From: Corynebacterium aurimucosum ATCC 700975
GTDB lineage: Bacteria; Actinomycetota; Actinomycetes; Mycobacteriales; Mycobacteriaceae
DNA length: 64,000 nucleotides
NCBI RefSeq assembly: GCF_000022905.1
Contig: NC_012590.1
Location: 1,116,001 to 1,180,000 of the forward strand
Direction of reading: 5' to 3'
Position numbers and translations under genes: made by a program. Under the pieces are notes generated by a model, which worked only from the letters and a program-made list of their open reading frames with translations, was not told the DNA's origin and did no database searches. Positions within the stretch are counted from its first letter, which is position 1. Each line of letters opens with the position of its first letter. Positions 27,937-35,719 of this stretch are shown here, piece after piece.

Positions 27937-28479
27937 CTAACGGTGCTGTGAGATGAAATCGAATCGGCATTGGTAGCGCATGACCGCATAATCGCGGGAG
28001 GGAAGCGGGAGTTGGTACTTGCGCGCCACCGCGGCAAGGCGCTGCGAGTAGTCGCAACGATCAGCCGGTGGGAGCCAGTCCGCCGGTAAGGAATCGGACT
28101 TGGCCTGGTTCAAGTTGCGGGCGGTAGCGACGAGGTTGAGCGGATCGTTGGCGAAGGCCATCTTCTTATCGCGCGGCCAGGCTGACGCGCCGAGATCCCA
28201 GGCAGCGGAGAGCGGAAAAACGTGGTCGACTTCCACTCGCGCCGGTGCCGGGGCGCGGGCATAAGGGTCGTAGAGGGTGCCGCCGATGGTTTGCGCTTCT
28301 TTGACATTATCGCGGGTTCCCGGCGCCCAGCCGCCGAAATCATCGCGGTCATAGCCAGGGGCCTCCACGCGTGCAGGCACGGTGGCCACACCCAGGTCTG
28401 GGCCGGGGAGGAGGTGGTAGCCGCCGTAGGCCACCGTGGCGATGGAGAGGAAACCGATATAAGCCGCGCGCAGGTTCAT
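27937..28479 (-). CDS. exported HNH/DUF1524-type nuclease
   Basis: 180 aa. The first 25 residues form an uncleaved anchor or signal (LRAAYIGFLSIATVAYGGYHLLPG). The nuclease core is VEVDHVFPLSAAWDLGA with D85-H86 followed by NDPLNLVATARNLNQAKSD, the pattern of secreted HNH-family endonucleases of the GmrSD/DUF1524 type. Two cysteines (C142 and C171) may form a disulfide, as expected for a protein acting outside the cytoplasm. Likely role: degradation of extracellular DNA for nutrients; inferred from family only. Confidence 0.85.
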   Translation of the reverse strand: MNLRAAYIGFLSIATVAYGGYHLLPGPDLGVATVPARVEAPGYDRDDFGGWAPGTRDNVKEAQTIGGTLYDPYARAPAPARVEVDHVFPLSAAWDLGASAWPRDKKMAFANDPLNLVATARNLNQAKSDSLPADWLPPADRCDYSQRLAAVARKYQLPLPSRDYAVMRYQCRFDFISQHR

Positions 28480-28815
28480 GCACTTTTAGACTGCTGGGAT
28501 GTATAGGCGGTTCCCGTATAGGCAGGAAGAAGCACGTGGCTGCAGAAACGGGTTAGGTGGGGCAGCCACAAGGCATCTTCTAAAAGGCATTAGTAAGAAG
28601 GTTTCTTTGGGGGCAAAGACATCTTTTAGGGGCTCGTACACGGCGTTCTCAAGGCAAAGGCACCTTTTGAGAAATGCCTTTTGAGTAGAGCCTTTTGAGT
28701 AGAGAGCATGTAGAGCCACCGAGCCAATCACAAGCGAAACCCCGCCCCAGCAGTTGGTCTGAACTGCTGTAGGCGGGGGCTTGTTCGGAAGAATTCGGGG
28801 GAGGAGAAGAGCGGG
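28480..28815. other. 336-bp intergenic region with family Q repeats
   Basis: No gene. Holds GCAAAGGCACCTTTTGAG at 28654-28671 (exact match to 25040-25057), sitting inside the palindrome TTCTCAA...TTGAGAA, plus nearby variants (AAAAGGCATT with AATGCCTTTT, and two copies of GCCTTTTGAGTAGAG). The putP terminator occupies the right part. Confidence 0.65.
28738..28784 (-). terminator. putP terminator
   Basis: Stem CCCCGCC..AGCAGTT / AACTGCT..GGCGGGG with a 6-nt loop; on the minus strand it is followed by TTTCGCTTG. Confidence 0.75.
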
Positions 28816-30378
28816 TTACTTCTGAACCTTCTCTGCTGCCTCCTCGAAGTCCAAGTCATCGTTTTCTTCAACGAGCTTGGCCAAGCGGGAAGCCTCCTCG
28901 AACTCCTGGGTGACCTTCTCATCCGGAGCCTTGGTGGCCAGCGAAACGCCGACAGTCACGAGCAGAGCGGAGATGAAGCCCGGTACCAGCTCGTAGAGGG
29001 TATCGCCCAGCGGGCTCATGCCCCAGCCGATAGCCACGACGGCACCGGTGATCATGCCGGCGATGGCACCGGTGGAGTTGAGGCGCTTCCAGTACAGCGA
29101 CAGCAGCACCAGCGGGCCGAAAGCGGAGCCGAAGCCAGCCCAGGCGAAGCCAACCAGACCCAGAATCGAGTCGGAGGGGTTGATAGCCAGCACAGCAGCG
29201 ATGACAGCGATGGCCACGACGGCGGTGCGGGACAGGTTGATCAGAACTTCCTGGCGCGGCTTCTTCTTAGCGAAGATGAGGTAGAGGTCCTCAATAAGCG
29301 AGGTGGAGACCACCAGCATCTGAGAAGACATGGTGGACATGATGGCCGCCAGAACGGCGGTCAGAACCAGACCAGCAAAGAGCGGGTGGAACATAACCTG
29401 CGCCATGTCCAGGAAGATGGTCTCGTAGTTCTCCTGGTCGGTGATGGAGTGGTTGGTCTCAGTGAAGAAGACCGTGCCGGAGAGCGCGACGAAGATGGCT
29501 CCGATCAGGGAGATGCCCATCCAGCTCACACCGTAGAAGCGGCCCGCGCGAGCGTCGGAAGGCTTGCGCAGCGCCATGAAGCGCACGATGATGTGCGGCT
29601 GGCCAAAGTAGCCCAGGCCCCAGGCCAGGTTGCCGATGATGACGGCAGCGGATACACCGGAGAACAGGGAGAAGTAATTGGGGTTCTCAATCACGCCACC
29701 GGTGGCGTAGGGGTTCTCAGCGGCGAAGCTGAAGATATCGCCCGGGTTGTCCAAGGAGAAGAGCACCATGATCGGCACGATGATGAGGGAGGCGAACATG
29801 AGCAGGCCCTGGACGGTATCGGTGTAGGACACCGCGAGGAAGCCGCCGACGAAGGTGTAGAAGACCGTCACGGCAGCCACGACAAGCATGCCGACCATGT
29901 AGTCACCGCCGAAGCTGGACTCGAAGTAACGGCCGCCAGCCACCATGCCGGAGGACACATAGAAGGTGAAGAAGAAAATAATGATCGCCGCCGCGATAAT
30001 GCGCAGCAGGCGCGACTTATCGTGCAGGCGGTTCTCAAAGAAGGAGGGCACGGTAATAGAGTTGCCGGCAATTTCGGAGTAGGAGCGCAGACGCGGCGCA
30101 ACCCACTTCCAGTTGGCCCAAGCACCAATGAGGAGGCCGATTGCCATCCACAGCTCGGACATACCGGTCAGGAACAAAGCGCCCGGCAGGCCCATGAGCA
30201 GCCAGCCGGACATATCGGAGGCGCCGGCGGACAGGGCGGCTACGAACGGGTGAAGGCCGCGGCCGGCGAGAACGTAGTCGTCATACTCATCCGTCTGCTT
30301 GTAGCTCCAGAAGCCAATAGCGGCCATGGCAAGCAGGTAGATGATCATCGCAACGACATACCAAGTGGAGTCTTGCAC
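28816..30378 (-). CDS. putP: sodium/proline symporter PutP
   Basis: Imports proline with Na+. 520 aa with about 13 membrane segments, the size of the solute:sodium symporter family. The Na+ and substrate-binding helices are recognisable: GRGLHPFVAALSAGASDMSGWLLMGLPG near the N-terminus and VLTAVLAAIMSTMSSQMLVVSTSLIEDLY in the second half. The GTG start at 30378 is supported by AAGGAGAG eight to nine nt upstream. The C-terminal tail is acidic. No proline dehydrogenase gene is adjacent. Confidence 0.93.
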   Translation of the reverse strand: MQDSTWYVVAMIIYLLAMAAIGFWSYKQTDEYDDYVLAGRGLHPFVAALSAGASDMSGWLLMGLPGALFLTGMSELWMAIGLLIGAWANWKWVAPRLRSYSEIAGNSITVPSFFENRLHDKSRLLRIIAAAIIIFFFTFYVSSGMVAGGRYFESSFGGDYMVGMLVVAAVTVFYTFVGGFLAVSYTDTVQGLLMFASLIIVPIMVLFSLDNPGDIFSFAAENPYATGGVIENPNYFSLFSGVSAAVIIGNLAWGLGYFGQPHIIVRFMALRKPSDARAGRFYGVSWMGISLIGAIFVALSGTVFFTETNHSITDQENYETIFLDMAQVMFHPLFAGLVLTAVLAAIMSTMSSQMLVVSTSLIEDLYLIFAKKKPRQEVLINLSRTAVVAIAVIAAVLAINPSDSILGLVGFAWAGFGSAFGPLVLLSLYWKRLNSTGAIAGMITGAVVAIGWGMSPLGDTLYELVPGFISALLVTVGVSLATKAPDEKVTQEFEEASRLAKLVEENDDLDFEEAAEKVQK

Positions 30379-30523
30379 TGATCTCTCCTTGAGATTGAGG
30401 TTAAAGAATAGGACTCACCCACGCTAACGAGGCAAATGCTCCTACCCAACTGAAAATTGGCTGGTTGACCAGTATTTGGTTACCTTGGTCACAGCTTAAT
30501 GTACGGTCTTACTGGTGTTACGC

Positions 30524-30535
30524 CGTTATATAACG
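30524..30535. promoter_or_regulatory. perfect palindrome CGTTATATAACG upstream of the SNF2 gene
   Basis: 12-bp perfect palindrome about 87 bp before the SNF2 start. It includes TATAAC, a good -10 hexamer, so it may be a promoter with an overlapping operator. Confidence 0.4.
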
Positions 30536-30621
30536 AGACTGTAACGATTGCTTATTTGGGCAGGATTCGGGAACTTTCTGCGACCCCGACCCCCAAAAGG
30601 CGTGCTGCTAAACTGGCCCCT

Positions 30622-33600
30622 ATGGCTTCTTACCTGCTGCATGGCCTCTGGCTGCCCGTCTCCGGCCTGAGTCTATGGATCGAACAGGTCGAAGGGCACA
30701 AGATCATCATGCCCTCAGCAGTCCCAGAGGGAACCTTCCCGGATGTGGTGGACTCCATCCTGAGCAAGAAGACCTTCCGCAACCGAGCGCGAGTGTCCCT
30801 GCGCACACCGAAGGGCAAAGATGTCTCCCTCATGGTGCCCATGGCTATGTTCGCCCCGGATGAAGCGGTGGAAACATTGGCCAAGCTGGAATACCTCGAC
30901 ACCGATAGTCAGGCGGCCACCCCGGAGCAGCGCGCGACCATCGCGCCAGATCTCTTGTGGCTCATCCGGGCCTACCGCGGGCTTTACCGCTTTGTACGCG
31001 CCGGCCGCGTGACTATCCGCCTGTCCTATCAAGCAGGCGAGTGGTACCCCATGTGGCAACTGGCTTCCGGCTTGGGTGAGCGTAGCTGGCTAGCGGAGAT
31101 GCTGGCCTCCGCGCCCGGCATCCTTTCCATAAATAACCGGGCTCTCTCTGATGATTTGGCGGATGAGCTCACGCACTGGATTGCCTATACCCAATTGCGC
31201 CCGCAGATCGACGCCCCGCGCGCCGCGCCCTGGCACGACTTTGCCCAGGCGCTGCTGAAGACCGCGCCGGTGAAGAAAGGCCGCGCCCAATTGCTGCGCG
31301 GGCTCAATGAATGGAAGGATTCCATTACCTCCGTCGATCTCCAGCTGGTGTTCCTCGTGGAGGAGCCACCAAATGAGAATGTCTCCGTCGAAGACGCAGC
31401 GTGGCCCATCCGCCTGCTGGTTCGCTCCGGGACCGATTCACCGCTGCCGGTGCGGCAGGAGCAGTTGGATCGGGGGAGCGTCGAGAAGCTGCGCGAAGCC
31501 CGCCGCCATGCCTTCGACGTGGCACCGCGGCTGAAGTACAACTCCGCGCCGGCGAGCCGGAACGCGGGTGACTGGGATGTGTACCTGACCACGGAGCAGC
31601 TCGTGGACTTTGTCACCCACGACGCCGCCGCCCTGCGCAAAGCCGGCTTTACCGTGCTGCTGCCCAAGTCCTGGTCCCACATGGAGACCAAGGCCAAGCT
31701 GGAAACCACGGAGGTGCGCGATCCAGCCGATGCCGCCACCAAGGCGCACATCGGCATGGAGAAGTTGTTCAGCTATGACTGGAAGCTTTCGGTGGGAGAC
31801 ACGCAGCTAACCGACGCCGAAATGCAAGAGCTCATCTCCTCCAAGTCCGGCCTGATCCGCCTGCGCGGTGAGTGGGTCATGGCGGATACCCAGGCCTTGA
31901 ACAAGATCTCGCAGTACATGCGCGAGTTGGCCGATACCGCACGCAAGCGCGCTCTGAAGGAGCTGGAGCAACTCGCCGCGACCGCGGAAATGGCCCGCCA
32001 GCTGGAACAGTCCGGCTGGGAAGAGCTCGTGGCCGAGGTGGAGCGCCGCCGCAAGGAATTCAACGAGGGCGAGCAAGAAGAAGCTGTCACGCTGGCGGAC
32101 CTGCGCGAGATGGCCTTGAAGTCCATGGCGGAGGACCCCGTTGCCTTCACCGGCTCCGAGTGGCACACGTCGTTGCTCGGTGGGCTGGATAGCACTGCGC
32201 CCGACCGCGTGGAGATCCCCGATACGGTCCATGCCGAGCTGCGTGAGTACCAGCGCCGGGGCGTCGACTGGCTGTATTGGATGTCCCGCAACAACATCGG
32301 CGCGGTGCTGGCAGATGACATGGGTTTGGGCAAGACCCTACAACTGTTGTCCCTACTGGCGGTGGAAAAGGCCGCCCATGAAGCTGAGGGGGAAGCGGAG
32401 GCGTGGAAGCCCACCCTGGTGGTTGCCCCGACCTCCGTGGTGGGCAACTGGGCTAGGGAGGCCAAGCGCTTCGTGCCCGACTTTAAGGTCATGGTGCAAC
32501 ACGGCACCGGGCGCCTGAAGGGCGAGGAGCTGGTCACGGCGGCGCAGAACGCGGATATCGTCATCACCTCCTATGGCACGGTCAGCCGTGACTTCCTGAC
32601 CTTGAGCAAGGTGGAGTGGGACCGCGTGGTCCTCGATGAAGCCCAAGCGATCAAGAACGCCTCCACACGCTCCTCCAAGGCGGTGCGCGCCATCCCCTCG
32701 CGCCACCGCGTAGCGCTGACCGGCACGCCGATTGAGAACCGGCTGTCGGAAATGCGCTCCATCCTGGACTATTGCAATCCCGGGATCCTGGGCTCTGCTT
32801 CCTTCTTCCGCAACCACTTTGCCAAGGCCATCGAGCGCGAGGGCAGCGATGTCATGGCGGAGCGCCTGCGCCTGCTCACCGGCCCGTTCATCCTGCGCCG
32901 CCTGAAGACGGACCCGAATATCATCGATGACCTGCCAGAGAAGTCCGAGCAGATCATCACCGTGCGCATGACCGATGAGCAGGCCGCCCTCTATAAGGCC
33001 CTGGTCAATGACGTAGAGCAGGCCCTGGCAAAGAAGAAGAAGGGCATCTCGCGCCGCGGCCTCATCTTGGCATCGCTAACCCGCATCAAGCAGATCTGCA
33101 ACCACCCAGCGCACTTCCTGGCCGATGGCAGTCCCGTGACCATCAAGGGTAAGCACCGCTCCGGCAAGGTGGAAGAACTCATGCGGATCATCGACCAGGC
33201 CATCGAATCCTCGGAGCGCGCACTGATCTTTACCCAGTACAAGGCCTTCGGTGACGTTCTCCAGCCTTACTTGTCTGAGCAGCTGGGCTGCGAGATTCCC
33301 TTCTTCCACGGCGGCGTGAGCAAGAACCGGCGCGACCAGATGGTGGAGGAATTCCAGGCCGAGGATGGTGCGCCTGTCATGCTGCTCTCGCTTAAGGCGG
33401 GCGGTACCGGGCTGAACCTCACGGCGGCGTCGATTGTCGTGCACATGGACCGGTGGTGGAATCCGGCGGTGGAAAACCAGGCCACGGATCGCGCTTTCCG
33501 CATTGGCCAGCAGCGCAACGTACAGGTGTACAAGATGATTACCGCCGGTACCTTGGAGGAATCCATCCAGGACATCCTCGACGGCAAGACGCAGCTGGCC

Positions 33601-33693
33601 GGGGCCGTCGTGGGCGAAGGCGAGGGCTGGCTCACCGAACTGAGCCCCGAGCAGCTGGCGGATCTCATGAGTTATAGGGAGCAGGAGAAGTAA
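30622..33693 (+). CDS. SNF2-family DNA-dependent ATPase/helicase
   Basis: 1023 aa. The N-terminal half (to about residue 530) is the bacterial SNF2-associated region; the motor follows with DDMGLGKT at 565-572, DEAQ at 672-675, TGTPIENRLSE, then the C-terminal lobe with LSLKAGGTGLNLTAAS and QATDRAFRIGQ. Such ATPases move on double-stranded DNA and remodel protein-DNA complexes. ATG 30622 is preferred over an in-frame start 123 nt upstream, which would overlap the likely promoter. The SWIM-domain gene starts directly after its stop (TAAATG). Confidence 0.93.
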   Translation: MASYLLHGLWLPVSGLSLWIEQVEGHKIIMPSAVPEGTFPDVVDSILSKKTFRNRARVSLRTPKGKDVSLMVPMAMFAPDEAVETLAKLEYLDTDSQAATPEQRATIAPDLLWLIRAYRGLYRFVRAGRVTIRLSYQAGEWYPMWQLASGLGERSWLAEMLASAPGILSINNRALSDDLADELTHWIAYTQLRPQIDAPRAAPWHDFAQALLKTAPVKKGRAQLLRGLNEWKDSITSVDLQLVFLVEEPPNENVSVEDAAWPIRLLVRSGTDSPLPVRQEQLDRGSVEKLREARRHAFDVAPRLKYNSAPASRNAGDWDVYLTTEQLVDFVTHDAAALRKAGFTVLLPKSWSHMETKAKLETTEVRDPADAATKAHIGMEKLFSYDWKLSVGDTQLTDAEMQELISSKSGLIRLRGEWVMADTQALNKISQYMRELADTARKRALKELEQLAATAEMARQLEQSGWEELVAEVERRRKEFNEGEQEEAVTLADLREMALKSMAEDPVAFTGSEWHTSLLGGLDSTAPDRVEIPDTVHAELREYQRRGVDWLYWMSRNNIGAVLADDMGLGKTLQLLSLLAVEKAAHEAEGEAEAWKPTLVVAPTSVVGNWAREAKRFVPDFKVMVQHGTGRLKGEELVTAAQNADIVITSYGTVSRDFLTLSKVEWDRVVLDEAQAIKNASTRSSKAVRAIPSRHRVALTGTPIENRLSEMRSILDYCNPGILGSASFFRNHFAKAIEREGSDVMAERLRLLTGPFILRRLKTDPNIIDDLPEKSEQIITVRMTDEQAALYKALVNDVEQALAKKKKGISRRGLILASLTRIKQICNHPAHFLADGSPVTIKGKHRSGKVEELMRIIDQAIESSERALIFTQYKAFGDVLQPYLSEQLGCEIPFFHGGVSKNRRDQMVEEFQAEDGAPVMLLSLKAGGTGLNLTAASIVVHMDRWWNPAVENQATDRAFRIGQQRNVQVYKMITAGTLEESIQDILDGKTQLAGAVVGEGEGWLTELSPEQLADLMSYREQEK

Positions 33694-34527
33694 ATGGCAC
33701 CGAAGAATCCTGAGGACAACAACGTCATCTACGCCAACTTCGGCACCCGCAAGCGCGTGAGCACGCCCGAGGAGGTCAACCGCGTCGATCGCGTGCGCAC
33801 CATGCAGCCGGCGGCCACGCGCCTGCTCAACTTTGTCAACCAGCAGACGGATTCCGGCCGCATTCGCCGCGGGCGCCAGTACGCCACCGAGGGCCATGTC
33901 GTGGGCCTCGATGTGCGCAATGGCGCGGTGCACGGAAAGGTCGCGGGCTCCCAGAACGAGCCTTTCGCGGTGCTCATCCAGGTGCCCTACCGCAATAACG
34001 AGGACATCGGGCGGCTGTCGGAGATGTTCGCGCGCACGCCCAACTCCGTGGCGAAGGCCAGGGAGGGCATGCTTGCCGACGCCTCCCTCGACATCCTCAT
34101 TGCCGAGTACCCAGACGACCTCCGTTTCTCCTGTACCTGCCCCGACCCGGAGTACGTGTGCAAGCACGTCGTGGCGGTGGCGGACCGACTTGCGGCCCGC
34201 ATGGATGCCGATCCTTCCGTGATTTTTGCCCTGCGCGGACTCGACTTCGCGCGGCTGGAACAGGCGGTTATGGAGCAGGCCAAGGCGGCTTCGGAGGACT
34301 CTTTTTCCGCTTCTGCGGCCTCTGAAATCTCTGCCGAGGAACGCAATGCCTTGTTCTGGGAAGGGCGCGAATTGCCGCCCTTGCCGGAGCCAAAGACTGC
34401 TCCTGCCGTGGATGATTCCGACCCGGAATTGCTGCGCAAGGCCATGAGATCAGTCAGCCATACGAACATAGATTTGCTTCGGGCGGTCTCCGATGTCGAG
34501 GACCTTTACTATCATCTGACGCACTAG
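33694..34527 (+). CDS. SWIM zinc-finger protein, partner of the SNF2 ATPase
   Basis: 277 aa. The SWIM motif is seen as CTCPDPEYVCKH (about 147-158), a CxCx(n)CxH zinc site thought to bind DNA or proteins. The preceding region (LLNFVNQQTDSGRIRRGRQYATEGHVVGLDVRNGAVHGKV) is the conserved flank of this family. Gene pairs of SNF2 ATPase plus SWIM protein are widespread in actinobacteria, which supports joint function. Starts immediately after the SNF2 stop. The Ala/Ser-rich segment around 205-225 looks like a linker. Confidence 0.9.
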   Translation: MAPKNPEDNNVIYANFGTRKRVSTPEEVNRVDRVRTMQPAATRLLNFVNQQTDSGRIRRGRQYATEGHVVGLDVRNGAVHGKVAGSQNEPFAVLIQVPYRNNEDIGRLSEMFARTPNSVAKAREGMLADASLDILIAEYPDDLRFSCTCPDPEYVCKHVVAVADRLAARMDADPSVIFALRGLDFARLEQAVMEQAKAASEDSFSASAASEISAEERNALFWEGRELPPLPEPKTAPAVDDSDPELLRKAMRSVSHTNIDLLRAVSDVEDLYYHLTH

Positions 34528-34591
34528 ATATTGCCACCTTAATGGGAGGGGCTCATACGCCCAGCCCTGGACCACGTTGTAGGGAGTTTGC

Positions 34592-35716
34592 ATGGCCGCG
34601 GTCACGTTCATCCACACCTCAGATTTCCAGCTGGGCATGACCCGCTGGTTTTTAAATCCCGCGGCGCAGTCGCGTTTTGATGATGACCGCGAAGCAGCGG
34701 TCCTGCGTCTGGGGGAGCTGGCCACCGAGACAGGCGCCGAGTTCATCGTCGTGGCCGGTGACGTCTTCGAGCACAACGCCTTGAGCAAGTCCACGCTGCT
34801 GCGCGCGAAGGATATGTTCAAGCGCCTACCGGTTCCTGTTTACCTGTTGCCCGGCAACCATGACCCTCTCGTGGCGGATTCCATCTTCTTCAACTCCTTC
34901 GCGGATAACGTGCACGTCATCGCAGATTCGGAACCGATTGAGGTGCGCTTGGGCGTGGAAATCGTCGGTGCCCCTTACCTGTCCAAGCGGGCTAATTATG
35001 ACCTCGTGCGCCGCGCGCTGGAGCCGCTGCAGCCTCTCGAAAAGGGCGCGGTTCGCATCGCGGTGGGCCACGGCCAGGTGGAATCCCGCGCGGGCGTGGG
35101 GGAGGACTCGGATGCCGATACGATCGACCTCGCCTTTGTGGAGGAATGCCTGGATAAGGGTGTTATTGATTACCTGGCGCTGGGGGATACGCACTCCACC
35201 GAATCCTTGGGCCGCTCCGGCAAGGTGTGGTTCTCGGGCAGCCCAGAGACCACGGCCTTCGACGATAGGGAGCGCGATTCGGGCAATGCCTTGGTGGTGA
35301 CCGTTGAGGGGGATCAGGTGGACGTCGTCAAGCACCGCGTTGGCCGTTGGGACTTCCGGGCGATTGATGCGGACGTTGACTCACTGGAGGAGGTCGAGGC
35401 CTTTCTGGCGGAGCTCGAGACCGTTCCGGAGAAGATTCGCACCGCGGTGAAGTACAGCCTGCGCGGCACCGTAGGTTTGAGCGCGCAGGCCCGTCTGGAG
35501 CAGGGCCTGGCGGAGAAGGAGGAGGTCTTTGCCTCCCTCAAGCCGCGTGAGAGAACCATGGATCTGCATCTGGCGCCCTCAGAAGAAGAGCTCAGCGAAC
35601 TGAGCTTGAGTGGTTATGCCGCCGATGCGCTGGCGGAGCTGCTCGAGGACTTAGATAATCCCACCGCCCGCGACGCCGCCAACCTGCTGTTCCGCCTCAG
35701 CGCGAAGGGAGCCTAA
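34592..35716 (+). CDS. Mre11/SbcD-like metallophosphoesterase
   Basis: 374 aa. Calcineurin-like phosphoesterase with SDFQLG near residue 10, VVAGDVFEHN, LLPGNHDPL, VGHGQVE and LGDTHS. The first motif has Gln where SbcD/Mre11 have His (DxH becomes DxQ), and the last motif is GDTH rather than GHxH. Together with the ATPase gene 4 bp downstream it forms a Mre11-Rad50-like pair expected to process DNA ends or hairpins. The start ATG is close to GTTGTAGGGAG, an acceptable ribosome site. Confidence 0.88.
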   Translation: MAAVTFIHTSDFQLGMTRWFLNPAAQSRFDDDREAAVLRLGELATETGAEFIVVAGDVFEHNALSKSTLLRAKDMFKRLPVPVYLLPGNHDPLVADSIFFNSFADNVHVIADSEPIEVRLGVEIVGAPYLSKRANYDLVRRALEPLQPLEKGAVRIAVGHGQVESRAGVGEDSDADTIDLAFVEECLDKGVIDYLALGDTHSTESLGRSGKVWFSGSPETTAFDDRERDSGNALVVTVEGDQVDVVKHRVGRWDFRAIDADVDSLEEVEAFLAELETVPEKIRTAVKYSLRGTVGLSAQARLEQGLAEKEEVFASLKPRERTMDLHLAPSEEELSELSLSGYAADALAELLEDLDNPTARDAANLLFRLSAKGA

Positions 35717-35719
35717 ACC

